From CAYLNH01 sp964384625 (GTDB lineage Bacteria; Verrucomicrobiota; Lentisphaeria; JABSQK01), in NCBI GenBank assembly GCA_964384625.1, contig CAYLNH010000081.1, positions 1 through 25,720 of the forward strand: a stretch of 25,720 nt of DNA, given 5' to 3'. The notes beneath the pieces are model-generated. The model searched no databases, was not told the DNA's origin, and was given only the letters and a program-made list of their open reading frames with translations. Shown in pieces: positions 7,346 to 16,760 of this stretch (positions within the stretch are counted from its first letter, which is position 1; each line of letters starts with the position of its first letter). The translations under genes and the position numbers were made by a program.

Positions 7346-8503
7346 ATGCCGAATCATCAGGTCCGACGGGATTCGAAGCAACAGCAGATCGTCCGGGACA
7401 TTGCCGGCCGGATTCGCTGCGGACAGTGGCCGCCGGGCGCCAAACTGCCCACCCGCGTCGAGCTCGAGAAGGAATTTCAGGTTACGACGGTCACACTGCA
7501 GCAGGCCTTCGACGTGCTGAAGCGAAACGGTTTCGTCGTCTCCAAGGGCCGTTGGGGTACGTATGTCGCGGATGATCCACCGTGTTACAACACCTACGCC
7601 CTGGCATTCCCTACCCATCCGGGCGATGACCACAGCTGGTCCCGCTTCTACTGGGCCTTGACGCAGGGCGCCAGCGCCCTGGCCCGTGAAAACAACTGCA
7701 CGATCAACACCTGTTACGACATCGATCCACCGGCCGACTCCGAACCCTGCCGGCAGCTTCAGGCCGACATCCATTCCGGCCGGCTGGCCGGCATCATCTT
7801 TGCCAACGTGCCGTTCCCGCTGGCCGGCACACCGATCGTCGCCGACGACGGCGTTCCGCGGGTGGCGGTCATGAGCAATCTTTTCTCCGGCCATCCGCAC
7901 ATCGGGGCGGTCTACCCCGACAACCGCTCGTTCATCAACCGTGCGGCGAGACGACTGGCCGAACGCGGCTGTGGCCGCGTGGCAGTCATCACCGGCCACC
8001 GTTTCGGGGATGCCCCCCTGACGGAGTTACTGGAGACGGCGCCGAACTACGGGCTGACAATCAAGCCCCAATGGATTCAAGGCAACAACCCGCACGACCC
8101 GCAGTGGGTCATCCATACGCTGATGCTCCTGATGCAGGGACCTGCAGAAAGCCGGCCGGACGGCCTGATTGTCATGGACGATCATTTCGTCCCGCACATC
8201 GAAACCGGCGTCGCCCATTGCGGCCTGGCGGTACCGGATGATCTGAGCATTGTCGCCCTGGCCAATTTTCCCGCCGACCACGAGTGCTCCATGCCGATCC
8301 TGCGACTGGGTTTCGCATCCCACGAAATCCTGAGTATCTGCGTGGAGCAGTTGAGCGCCCAACGCGAGGGTCGCAAAACCGAGCCGGTCACGCGCATCCC
8401 CGCCATTTTCGAAGACGAGTGGTTTGCCTGCTATCACCCGGATCAGGCCCTCATCGGCACCACCGCGACCATGCCGACGGACAACCGCCTCGCACCATTT
8501 TAG
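7346..8503 (+). CDS. GntR-LacI chimeric transcriptional regulator (module 1)
   Basis: A 385-residue DNA-binding regulator. Residues 12-75 form a GntR-type winged helix: the PPGAKLPTRVELEKEF stretch, the recognition-helix region VTTVTLQQAFDVLKRNGF, and the wing GRWGTYV. From about residue 84 it continues as a LacI/GalR-type periplasmic-binding-protein fold (YALAFPTHPG..., HIGAVYPDNRSFINRAARRL, GCGRVAVITG, DGLIVMDDH), which in this class binds a sugar or related small molecule. The same combination is known from AraR of Bacillus. The ATG at 7346 is preceded by GGGG at 5 nt. The stop is 39 bp before the first giant exported protein, so it probably heads that operon and regulates it (inference). 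It is a paralogue of the regulator at 21484. The ligand is unknown. Confidence 0.9.
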   Translation: MPNHQVRRDSKQQQIVRDIAGRIRCGQWPPGAKLPTRVELEKEFQVTTVTLQQAFDVLKRNGFVVSKGRWGTYVADDPPCYNTYALAFPTHPGDDHSWSRFYWALTQGASALARENNCTINTCYDIDPPADSEPCRQLQADIHSGRLAGIIFANVPFPLAGTPIVADDGVPRVAVMSNLFSGHPHIGAVYPDNRSFINRAARRLAERGCGRVAVITGHRFGDAPLTELLETAPNYGLTIKPQWIQGNNPHDPQWVIHTLMLLMQGPAESRPDGLIVMDDHFVPHIETGVAHCGLAVPDDLSIVALANFPADHECSMPILRLGFASHEILSICVEQLSAQREGRKTEPVTRIPAIFEDEWFACYHPDQALIGTTATMPTDNRLAPF

Positions 8504-8542
8504 CAACCGTAACCAACAAACATACAAACAAGGACACCCTTG

Positions 8543-11500
8543 ATGAAACATCCATATCAGTGGTTCTTCTTCCTGTGCACCGCCATGCTGACCACCGCGG
8601 CCCTCGCCAGTGGCCGCGGCCGGCACAAGAAACTCTATGTCGTTCCCAAGCCCGGCGCTGTGACGGTTGACGGCGATCTGAAGGACTGGGACCTGTCCGG
8701 CCAGATCCACACCTATGTCATTCCCGAGACCGCCGAGATGCAGAGCTCGCGGCTGGCGATGATGTACGACAAGGACGCGCTCTATATCAGCGGCGTCGTC
8801 AAGGACACCTCGCCGATGATGAACCGGCACGATCCGAAGGTGGACCCGAAGCGCGCCTGGGACGCGGACGTCTGCCAGGTCTTCATGAGTCTGGACCCGC
8901 GCCTGGAATATCCGGTGGAAGGCAGTTCCTTCGCGAAGGACCCGATGGCGCCGGTGGGCACCATGTATCTGTGGTACTTCACCGACCGCAAAGAGCCGTG
9001 CCTGGCCATGTACCGCGGCATGCGCTTCAACAAACCCCTGCGCCCCGACCTCAGCAAGAACGGGGTCATTCCAAAGGACAAGTTCGACGCCGCCTATAAG
9101 AAAGGTAAAGACGGCAACAGCTACACCTTTGAATACCGCATTCCCTTCGACACCATCGGGCTGAAGGCAAAACCCAAAGCCAACGACATCCTGGCGGCGG
9201 TGACCTGCACCTTCTGGAGCCGGCCGGATGGTCTGAAGACCGCCGGCGGCGCCGCCTGGGCCTACGACGTCATGGCCGGCCCCGGCTTTCCCTGGCAGTC
9301 CACGCTGTGCTACGGCAAGCTCATCTTCTCGGCCAAGGGCAACATCCCCCGCGAACTCGTCGAAGAAGGCCTGCCGCCGGAGAAACCGCTGCCGCTGAAG
9401 TTTGCCTACAACGTCCCGGAAGACAGCCAGGTGACGGTCCAGCTCTACGACGAAGACAACACGGTGGTACGCCTGCTGGTGGCGCAGGGCGATCGCCGCG
9501 CCGGCAAGAACGTCGAACTCTGGGACGGGCTCGACAGCAAGGGCGCCCCCCTGCCCCCGGGCAAGTACACCTGGAAAGGCATCTACCACGCCCCGATCAA
9601 ACAGAAGGCCCTGTTCTCGCCGCACAACTCCGGCAAGCCCACCTGGCCGACCGACAACAACCGCGGCGGCTGGGGCGGCGACCACGGTGCGCCAACAACG
9701 GTCTCGGCCATCAAAAACGGCATGATCCTCGCCTGGAGCAGTTGCGAGTACGGCTGGGGCATCATCAAAGTCGACCTGAAAGGCAACAAGAAGTGGGGCA
9801 GCAAACATGCGGCAACCTATATGGCGAACGACGGCAAGCGCCTGTTCGCGGCCGGCGGCCACGGCTTCCACCGCGGCCCCGGCGTCAAGGTCTTCGACCT
9901 GCGCGACTGCCGCCCGATCAAATTCGGCACGGTCGCGGAGATCCTGCCCGAAGGCGGCGACGACAAGTCGAATTACGTGACCGGCCTGGCTTACGGCGCC
10001 GGCAGGATTTACGTCGCCTACGCCAAACGCAATCTGATCGGGATCTATGATGCCGGGTCCGGAGCCGCAGTGACGACGGTTGACGTCCCCGATCCCCATC
10101 GCCTCGCCGTCGCCCCCGACAAGTCGCTCGTGGCCATCAGTGCCGGCACCATCGTCCGCGTCAAAGACGGCAACGTCACCACTCTCGCGAAGGACCACCT
10201 GGACCAGCCGACCGGCGTTGCCGTCGCCAAGGACGGCACGATATACGTCACAAACCAGGGCGAGCTGCAGAGCATCTCCGTCTTCGACGCGAGCGGCAAA
10301 TACCTTCGCAGCCTCGGCAAGAAAGGCGGTCGTCCGGCCATCGGGAAATACGACCCGGCCGGCATGTACCAGGCCGGCGGCGTCGCCGTCGACGACGACG
10401 GCCGCATCTGGGTGGCCGAAACCACCGACGGCCCGAAACGCATCAGTGTCTGGGACGCCCAGAGCGGCAAGAACCTGAAGGAGTACTTCGGCGCCTGCTC
10501 GTACTTCGGTTACGGCTATATCGATCCGGCCAAACCAAACGAGATGTACGCCCACCACGTGCTCTGGGAGATCGACTGGAAGAAGAATACGACCACACCG
10601 AAAACCACCGTCTGGCGCAAGACAGAACCGAATATGATCGGAGCGCCCAACCCCGCCGGCTACGGCGGCACCGTCCACATCATCACCGCGAAGAACGGTA
10701 CGCAGTACATGTGGGGCGGCGCCCGTCACAAGTCGATCCTGCTCCGGCGCGACGGCGATATCTTCAAGCCCTTCCTCGCCACCATGCACATCGGCTACGG
10801 CTGGTCGCTGTATCGCAAGCAAGGCCTGCCGCTGATGGACGACAAGGAGAAGTACGGCAACGGCCAGTACCTCTGGCAGGACGCCAACGACGACCAGATC
10901 GTCCAGCCCGAGGAAGTCGCGAAACTGAAGAAGGGCCGCATCCGGCTCGGGATCCGCTGGTGCGACAAAGACCTGACCATCTACACCGGCAGCCACGTCC
11001 TGCGCCCGCAGAAGTGGAACGGCAAACAACCGATCTATGATCTCGATAAACTCGCCGACGACAATATCAAAGGCGGCGGCTACCTCTGGCGCGACGACCA
11101 AGGCAACTCCTTCACGCTGAGCCACGGCAAGCAGGGCCTGACCAAGTGGGCGCCAACCGGCGAGAAGCTCTGGAACTACCCGAATCTCATTCGCTGGCGC
11201 GACGCGCTGAACCTGCCCATCGTCAAAGCCGGCCGGCTCTGGGGCATGACCGGCCCGCTCGGCGTCGCCGGCGATTTCTCCGGGAACATGACCTACTTCG
11301 GCGTCTGCCATGTCTACCGCCGGGACGGCGTCTATGTCGCCGCCCTGAATCGCGACGGCCGCACCGGCGGCGCCGGCCCGGACGTTGGTCAACCCGAAGG
11401 CCAGGCCGGGCAACTCGTGAAACTCAAGATCGCCGGCAAGGACCGCTACTTCCTGATCGCCGGCGGCCAGGACGCCCGCGTCATCGAGGTCTTCGGTCTC

Positions 11501-12292
11501 GACACCGTCAAGGACCTCCCGGGCGGTACCTACGAGCACACCGAAGCCAACGCCAAACTGGCCAAACAGAAGCTCGAGGAGTACAAAACGCTCATCGCCA
11601 AGAGCCAACGGCTGACCATCACCCGCGGCCGCAAGGGACTCGACATCGCGCCGCCCGTCCGGAAGATCACCGATACCAAACGCAGCTTCGAAGTGCGCGC
11701 GGCCTACGACGAGAACAACCTCTACCTGCGCTATGACGTTACCACCAAGTTCGAGTTGGCCAACAGCATCTCCGAACCGCAGTTGATCTTCAAAGGCGGC
11801 AACTGCCTGGATATCCAGATGACCACCCAGCCGCCGGTTAAGGTGCAGGGCAAAAAGGGCAAGCGCGAGCTGCTGCCCGGCGACGTCCGCATCCTTATCA
11901 CGCGCCAGGCAAAGAAACCGTTCGTCATGGTCTACAAGCCGAGGCTCGAAGGCTTCGCCGGCGAACCGGTCGTCTTCAAATCGCCCACCGGCCAGGAGTC
12001 CTTTGACCTGGTCGAACAGACCAATCAGGTGAAGCTCGACTACAAATGGCGCAAGACCAAGGACGGCTTCCGCGCCTACGTCACGATCCCTCACGCCGTC
12101 ACCGGCTGGACGCCGAAACCCGGCACCACGATTCAGATGGACGTCGGCTACATCTACGGCAACAAACAAGGCAGCAAAGCCGCTCTGCGCGCCTATTGGA
12201 TGAACAACGGCTTTTCCGGCAGCGTGCTCGACGACATCCCCAATGAAAGCCGTCTTGAGCCGCACCAGTGGGGCAAAGCGCAGGTCGAGTAG
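8543..12292 (+). CDS. Giant secreted protein A: CBM9/DOMON - FlgD - propeller - DOMON
   Basis: Protein of 1249 residues. An N-terminal signal peptide ends at about A22 (TTAALA, then S). Residues 38-260 resemble a CBM9/DOMON-type carbohydrate-binding module, opening with VTVDGDLKDWD. Residues 283-352 are a FlgD-like Ig domain with WDGLDSKGAPLPPGKY. A long propeller-like region follows, with NHL-type repeats such as TGVAVAKDGTIYVTNQG (about 556) and GGVAVDDDGRIWVAE (about 611), plus an EF-hand-like loop DANDDQIVQPEE at 780. The C-terminus from about 1049 (FEVRAAYDENNLYLRYDV) looks like a second DOMON/CBM9 domain. The ATG at 8543 has AGGA 8 nt upstream and is preferred over the TTG at 8540. No hydrolase catalytic motif was recognised. 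A role in binding polysaccharide outside the cell is inferred from the modules and from the upstream sugar-type regulator. Confidence 0.85.
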   Translation: MKHPYQWFFFLCTAMLTTAALASGRGRHKKLYVVPKPGAVTVDGDLKDWDLSGQIHTYVIPETAEMQSSRLAMMYDKDALYISGVVKDTSPMMNRHDPKVDPKRAWDADVCQVFMSLDPRLEYPVEGSSFAKDPMAPVGTMYLWYFTDRKEPCLAMYRGMRFNKPLRPDLSKNGVIPKDKFDAAYKKGKDGNSYTFEYRIPFDTIGLKAKPKANDILAAVTCTFWSRPDGLKTAGGAAWAYDVMAGPGFPWQSTLCYGKLIFSAKGNIPRELVEEGLPPEKPLPLKFAYNVPEDSQVTVQLYDEDNTVVRLLVAQGDRRAGKNVELWDGLDSKGAPLPPGKYTWKGIYHAPIKQKALFSPHNSGKPTWPTDNNRGGWGGDHGAPTTVSAIKNGMILAWSSCEYGWGIIKVDLKGNKKWGSKHAATYMANDGKRLFAAGGHGFHRGPGVKVFDLRDCRPIKFGTVAEILPEGGDDKSNYVTGLAYGAGRIYVAYAKRNLIGIYDAGSGAAVTTVDVPDPHRLAVAPDKSLVAISAGTIVRVKDGNVTTLAKDHLDQPTGVAVAKDGTIYVTNQGELQSISVFDASGKYLRSLGKKGGRPAIGKYDPAGMYQAGGVAVDDDGRIWVAETTDGPKRISVWDAQSGKNLKEYFGACSYFGYGYIDPAKPNEMYAHHVLWEIDWKKNTTTPKTTVWRKTEPNMIGAPNPAGYGGTVHIITAKNGTQYMWGGARHKSILLRRDGDIFKPFLATMHIGYGWSLYRKQGLPLMDDKEKYGNGQYLWQDANDDQIVQPEEVAKLKKGRIRLGIRWCDKDLTIYTGSHVLRPQKWNGKQPIYDLDKLADDNIKGGGYLWRDDQGNSFTLSHGKQGLTKWAPTGEKLWNYPNLIRWRDALNLPIVKAGRLWGMTGPLGVAGDFSGNMTYFGVCHVYRRDGVYVAALNRDGRTGGAGPDVGQPEGQAGQLVKLKIAGKDRYFLIAGGQDARVIEVFGLDTVKDLPGGTYEHTEANAKLAKQKLEEYKTLIAKSQRLTITRGRKGLDIAPPVRKITDTKRSFEVRAAYDENNLYLRYDVTTKFELANSISEPQLIFKGGNCLDIQMTTQPPVKVQGKKGKRELLPGDVRILITRQAKKPFVMVYKPRLEGFAGEPVVFKSPTGQESFDLVEQTNQVKLDYKWRKTKDGFRAYVTIPHAVTGWTPKPGTTIQMDVGYIYGNKQGSKAALRAYWMNNGFSGSVLDDIPNESRLEPHQWGKAQVE

Positions 12293-12294
12293 TC

Positions 12295-12337
12295 GTGCCG
12301 TCGGCGGCACTCCCTAAGTAATTCTGAAGACAGAATT
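12295..12337. promoter_or_regulatory. Two small hairpins after gene A
   Basis: Immediately after the stop of gene A, GTGCCG-TCGG-CGGCAC (12295-12310) and AATTCTG-AAGA-CAGAATT (12320-12337) are perfect stem-loops. The second is followed by TCTTCC, a poor U-tract. They may cause partial termination or protect the 3' end, lowering expression of the genes further on. Confidence 0.45.
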
Positions 12338-12470
12338 TCTTCCAGGGCGGCGGCCGACCGCCGCAAGGAAAAGAGAATCGGAACGTCGGCAGCTTGCCTG
12401 CGGACCAGCGCAAATCCTGCTTGCAGGATTGGCCAGACAGAATTCCTTCCAGGGGGGCCGACCGCAAGGA
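12328..12470. repeat. Repeated block with hairpin between genes A and B
   Basis: A block of about 35-40 bp beginning AGACAGAATTTCTTCCAGGG at 12328 recurs at 12435 as AGACAGAATTCCTTCCAGGG. Both copies continue through GGCCGACCG into CGCAAGGA, differing by 3-bp and 4-bp indels. Between them lies a perfect stem-loop AATCCTG-CTTG-CAGGATT (12413-12430). The block is non-coding and leads straight into the duplicated start region of gene B. Confidence 0.7.
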
Positions 12471-12655
12471 GTAGGAGTATGAGAAAGCGCAGCCAGAAAT
12501 TCCAAGCCCCGACGGAACGGAACGGCGCTCGCAAGCCGACACCCGCAGGCGCGAGCCGACCGCCGCAAGGAGTAGGAGTATGAGAAAGCGCAGCCAGAAA
12601 TTCCAAGCCCCGGCGGAACGGAACGGCGCTCGCAAGCCGACACCCGCAGGCGCGA
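12462..12655 (+). repeat. 93-bp direct duplication of the gene B start region
   Basis: Positions 12462-12554 are repeated at 12563-12655 with a 101-bp offset and one mismatch (ACGG versus GCGG after CCCC). Each copy contains AAGGAGTAGGAGT, an ATG and the first 25 codons of gene B. The offset is not a multiple of three, so the first copy is out of frame with the gene. Eight further bases separate the copies. Confidence 0.95.
12479..12583 (+). CDS. 34-codon upstream reading frame in the duplicated start
   Basis: The first copy of the duplication has its own ATG with the same ribosome-binding site as gene B and would encode 34 residues. The first 25 match the start of protein B except for one substitution (T12 for A12), and the last nine (SRPPQGVGV) are unique. 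Its TGA overlaps the ATG of gene B by 4 bp in ATGA (12580-12583). It is most likely a by-product of duplication, but it could act as a leader peptide that couples translation into gene B. No function of its own is claimed. Confidence 0.45.
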   Translation: MRKRSQKFQAPTERNGARKPTPAGASRPPQGVGV

Positions 12656-15600
12656 AGTGGGTACTGAGCGCCCTGGCAGTAGGGTTGGGGCTGGCCGCCG
12701 TCGTGACCGTTGTCACGATCGCCAAGCCGCGGAGCACCCTCGCAGAGGGAAGTGAGTCGAGCGACAGCGAGTCGACACCAACAGGGGCAGACGCGAAGGC
12801 CCTGACGCCGGTGGCCATCCAGCCGCCTCTCGGTGCGGTGGCGCGCGTCGGCAAGGTGTTGCCGATCACCTTCAATGTGAAACAAGGCGGCCAGGTGTCC
12901 CTCGCGGTCTACGACGGCAAGGGCACGATGCTGCGGACCTTGCTGACCGGTGAGAACCTCGACGCCGGCCGGCACACAGTCTACTGGGACGGACTCGACC
13001 GCTTCGGCCGGCCCGCACAGCCGGGCAATTACCAGTGGCGCATGCTGCGCACACCCGGGTTCAAGGCCGAGTACCTGCTCTCCGTCGGCAACAACCGTCC
13101 CGGGGGCGACAACTGGAACGAGTGGATCGGCAACCACGGTCCGCTGCACAGCATTGTCTGCGACGGCACCTGGGTCTATGCCGGCGGCATGGGCGAGAAC
13201 GTGCCCGGCAGCGGCCGTTTCAAGCTCGACAGCTCCGAAACCGGCTGGCTCCAGGGCAACCGCATGGCGTGGGGTACAACCACCGGCATCGCTGTCGCCA
13301 ATCTCGGCACCAGACGGATCGTGCTGCGACTCATCTCCAATGCCGATACGTCCCGCGTCGACGCCGCACATCTGGACGGCAAGGACTTCGGCCGGCCCAT
13401 CAATGTCCTCGACGACGACGACAGGAAAAAGCGATGGATCGGCAAAAGCTACGGCTTTGCGGCGAACGACAAGGGCTTCGTTATCGCCTCGCCGTCGCAG
13501 AAGACCCTGCACTGGTACAGCCACAGGCAGTTTTCCCGCAAACACAAAGCCCCCGCACCGCCGCAGCGCGAACTCAAAGTCCCGGCGGCCGGACCACTCG
13601 CGATGAAGCCCGACGGTACGTTGTTTATGCTCGCCAACGGCGCCATTTCGATCGTCGGCGACAAGGGCAAACTGACGGAACTCATCCCGGCGACGGAACT
13701 CGACGGGCCGCGCGCCCTGGCCTACCAGCCGGAGACCGGCGACCTGCTGGTGGCGGTCCACGGCGACAGCCGCCAGGTCCTGCGATTCGACGCCGCCACC
13801 GGCCGGCGCAAAGCGGCCTACGGCCGGCGCGGCGGCCGGCTCTGGGGACCGTACCAGCCCAAAGACTTCCGCGATATCAAAGCGGTCTGCGGCGACGGCC
13901 GCGGCGGCTTTCTCGTCATCGAGGGCGGCAACTCCGTCCGCCGCATTGCGCACTTCGCCCGCGGCGGCACATTCATCCGCGAGTGGCCGACCGGCCAGCA
14001 GTTCTTCAACTTCGCGTCGTTCGATCCGGCGGATCCAACAGTTGTCATCTATCGCGGCGCGCCGCGCATCAAGTGCTTCGCCAAGTGCGATTACAAGAAC
14101 GGCACGTGGAAAGTGACGCACGAGTTCAGGCACGACTACTTCGGCACCCAGATCATGCCGATGCCGGCGCACTACAGCGTCACCTGGCACCCCATTCGGC
14201 GAAACGGCGAGCTCTACCTCTGGGCCGAAAACGGTCAGCGTACCGCCATCCTGCACGTCGACTTCAAACAGAACCGTCTGGTGCCGCTGGTCGCCGCCGG
14301 CAGCGCCCATCGCATCAACGATCAGAAAGGAGGTCCTTTCGTCGAGGCCCGCAAGAAGGCCGGCGGCGAAGGGAACTCCTTCATCTGGAGCGATACCAAC
14401 GGCAACGGCGAAATCGACGCCGAAGAAATCGAAGTCGGCAATTCGCTGATGACCTGGGGCGGCGCTTCAGCGTTTATCGATGCGGACTTCAATCTGTACG
14501 GCTCCGCCGGGAGCAAGGTCCGGGTCCTGCGCAATCAAACGCCGAACGACCCGCGACCAACCTGGTCGGCCAAGGGCATCGAGATGATTGCAACCGCGGA
14601 CCATCCCGAGGTCGCCACGACCGGCATCGGCCACGGCAGCACCACTGGACTTCACGTCAAACCCGACCGCACTGTATACCGCGTCTTCGCCGCGAACGGC
14701 TACGGCCGCGACCGTCCGGCACACGGTTGGCCGACCTTGATCACCGGCACCACGCGATTCCTCAAACACCGTACCGACGGCACGATCGAATGGGTGGTCG
14801 GACGGCATGCTTCGCGCGCCCCGAACAACCTGGCCAACCCCAGTGACCCCGGCCAGTTTCATGACGACGTCGGTATCGTCGGCACCGTCCACAACACCAT
14901 CGTTCTCGGCGACCGCTCGGTCACGCCGGCGGCCGCCTGGACCGAAGACGGGCTCTACGCCGGCGCCTTCTATGACCGCCGCGCCGATGACGGTCTGCCG
15001 GGGCATGTCTATCACTGGTGGCGCGATCCGTTGACCAAAGCAGACGGCCCGGTGCCGTACGACATGAAGACCAACGGTTCCGTCCTTGAGACCAGGGAAG
15101 GCGCGCTCTGGGCGCCGATGGGCGAGCAGAATTCGCCCATCTACCGGGTCACCGGCTGGGACGGCTGGCAGCGCGAGACCGGCACGGTCGAATGCAAGGA
15201 GGTCCTGCCCCACGCGGACTTCAACGGCACCGGACTGACGGCGGAGTACTTCCCGAATGCAACGTTGACCGGGAAACCGGCGGCAACGCGCACCGAGAAG
15301 CAGCTCTGGCAGGCATGGCCCGAACGCGGCCGAAAACACGGCGACTGGCACAAGAGCATACCCGGCGGCATCGACCGCACGAAGCCGTTCAGCGTCCGCT
15401 GGTCCGGAACGCTGACGCCGCACCTGACCGAAGCCTTTATCTTCGCCGCGACCAACCGGGAGATACCGAGTCCAACGAAGTCGGAACACTGGAACGACAC
15501 ACTGGGCGGGTTCCGCCTCCGGCTTGGCGGCCGGCTGATCCTGGACAACTGGAGCGGCGCCGACACGCGCCACCGGCCGCAGTCGAAACCGATCCCGCTG

Positions 15601-16722
15601 CGGGCCGGCAGACCGTATCAACTCGAGGTCGACTACGTCTTCCACGGCAAAGAACGGCCGCAATTCAGTCTCGTCTGGGAGAGCGTCACCCAGGAACGAC
15701 AGCGGATTCCGGCAGGACTCCTGCAGCCGGCCCGGCCGCAGAACCTGCCGTTGCTCCGCATCGAGTCGCAAGGTTCCCTGGACGAAACGTCCGATGCCTC
15801 CGCCACATTTACTGTCGTTGCCGACAAGCCGGTCGCGACCGAACTCAAGGTCCTCCTGGAACCCGCCGGAACCGCGCAGTCGGAAGACGTCTCGGTCGTC
15901 CCGGCGGCGGCAGTCATCCCCGCCGGCAAGACGCGGTCGGCGCCGATCACGATGCAGGCCCGGGACGATAAGCTGATCGACGGCCCGGAGACCTTCGGCT
16001 TCGCGCTGCGAATCGATCCAGCATATGTCGGCGACGGCAGTCGAACCGCTGCCGTCGTGCCGATCGCCGACGACGAAGCCGGCCCGGCAACAGGCCTCTG
16101 GGCGCACTTCACGTTCGACCGTGTCCACGCCAACAAAGCGCCGAATGTCGTTGCCGGTTCTTCCGCCTCCTGCCGGCATGCCTACTTCATCCATACCAGC
16201 GAAGACGCGATCTCCGGCAAGTCATTGCGTTTCGAGAACGGCAGCCACGACCTGCATGTCGGACCGGGCGGCAAGGGCCGCTTCACCTTGCCGTACTCAA
16301 TGGCGCTCTGGTTCAAGACGACCAAACCCGAAGTCGGTTTGGCGAACATCTGGCGCCACGGCCGGCACAACACCTTCCTTACTATTCAGGACGGCGCCCC
16401 GCGACTCAGCGTCAACCATGGCAACCAGGTGGCCCTGGCCGAGACCGCACGGATCCGGACCGATCACTGGCATCATATCGTCGGTATCGTATCGCCGACA
16501 AAGATCGAGATCTTTCTCGACGGTACATCGGTCGCGTCGAAGGCCGTCAAGACCGACGCGCCGCCGCCCGGCTCCAGGTTCCGTTTCGGCCCAAGCTGCC
16601 GCAACCATCGACGCCGCCTCAGCAAGGTGCCGCTGGGCGTGCCGTTGTTGATTGACGACGTGCGGTTCTATGGTCGCGCGCTCAACCCGGACGAGATCAA
16701 AACCCTGGCACAACGCCGATAG
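12580..16722 (+). CDS. Giant anchored protein B: FlgD - propeller - PA14 - Calx-beta - LamG
   Basis: Protein of 1380 residues. A basic N-terminus (1-26) is followed by one hydrophobic segment at about 27-48 (WVLSALAVGLGLAAVVTVVTI) without a clear cleavage site, so it is probably a membrane-anchored exported protein. A FlgD-like Ig domain at 92-157 contains WDGLDRFGRPAQPGNY. A propeller-like region follows, with an ideal EF-hand-like loop DTNGNGEIDAEE at 605. PA14 spans about 883-1050 (GTGLTAEYFPN... RLGGRLILDNW). A Calx-beta-like domain at 1057-1168 ends with DDKLIDGPETFGF. A LamG/concanavalin-like domain runs from 1173 to the end (HWHHIVGIV, EIFLDGT, DDVRFYGRAL). The ATG at 12580 has AGGAG upstream and overlaps the stop of the 34-codon frame. 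All recognised modules bind glycans or protein; no catalytic site was seen. Confidence 0.87.
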   Translation: MRKRSQKFQAPAERNGARKPTPAGAKWVLSALAVGLGLAAVVTVVTIAKPRSTLAEGSESSDSESTPTGADAKALTPVAIQPPLGAVARVGKVLPITFNVKQGGQVSLAVYDGKGTMLRTLLTGENLDAGRHTVYWDGLDRFGRPAQPGNYQWRMLRTPGFKAEYLLSVGNNRPGGDNWNEWIGNHGPLHSIVCDGTWVYAGGMGENVPGSGRFKLDSSETGWLQGNRMAWGTTTGIAVANLGTRRIVLRLISNADTSRVDAAHLDGKDFGRPINVLDDDDRKKRWIGKSYGFAANDKGFVIASPSQKTLHWYSHRQFSRKHKAPAPPQRELKVPAAGPLAMKPDGTLFMLANGAISIVGDKGKLTELIPATELDGPRALAYQPETGDLLVAVHGDSRQVLRFDAATGRRKAAYGRRGGRLWGPYQPKDFRDIKAVCGDGRGGFLVIEGGNSVRRIAHFARGGTFIREWPTGQQFFNFASFDPADPTVVIYRGAPRIKCFAKCDYKNGTWKVTHEFRHDYFGTQIMPMPAHYSVTWHPIRRNGELYLWAENGQRTAILHVDFKQNRLVPLVAAGSAHRINDQKGGPFVEARKKAGGEGNSFIWSDTNGNGEIDAEEIEVGNSLMTWGGASAFIDADFNLYGSAGSKVRVLRNQTPNDPRPTWSAKGIEMIATADHPEVATTGIGHGSTTGLHVKPDRTVYRVFAANGYGRDRPAHGWPTLITGTTRFLKHRTDGTIEWVVGRHASRAPNNLANPSDPGQFHDDVGIVGTVHNTIVLGDRSVTPAAAWTEDGLYAGAFYDRRADDGLPGHVYHWWRDPLTKADGPVPYDMKTNGSVLETREGALWAPMGEQNSPIYRVTGWDGWQRETGTVECKEVLPHADFNGTGLTAEYFPNATLTGKPAATRTEKQLWQAWPERGRKHGDWHKSIPGGIDRTKPFSVRWSGTLTPHLTEAFIFAATNREIPSPTKSEHWNDTLGGFRLRLGGRLILDNWSGADTRHRPQSKPIPLRAGRPYQLEVDYVFHGKERPQFSLVWESVTQERQRIPAGLLQPARPQNLPLLRIESQGSLDETSDASATFTVVADKPVATELKVLLEPAGTAQSEDVSVVPAAAVIPAGKTRSAPITMQARDDKLIDGPETFGFALRIDPAYVGDGSRTAAVVPIADDEAGPATGLWAHFTFDRVHANKAPNVVAGSSASCRHAYFIHTSEDAISGKSLRFENGSHDLHVGPGGKGRFTLPYSMALWFKTTKPEVGLANIWRHGRHNTFLTIQDGAPRLSVNHGNQVALAETARIRTDHWHHIVGIVSPTKIEIFLDGTSVASKAVKTDAPPPGSRFRFGPSCRNHRRRLSKVPLGVPLLIDDVRFYGRALNPDEIKTLAQRR

Positions 16723-16760
16723 ATATGCGCCGGACCAACAGGTCATAGAGGAGAATCACC

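Noticed and set aside
8027..12310. A 1427-codon minus-strand open frame antisense to gene A
   Set aside because: It is a shadow of the GC-rich codon pattern of gene A. The translation is low-complexity Val/Ala/Gly/Asp with no domain, and gene A has signal peptide, ribosome-binding site and domains.
12193..14310. Minus-strand 705-codon frame, and similar ones at 14467-16194 and 16932-19028
   Set aside because: These mirror the coding bias of genes B and C on the opposite strand and show no recognisable domains or start signals.
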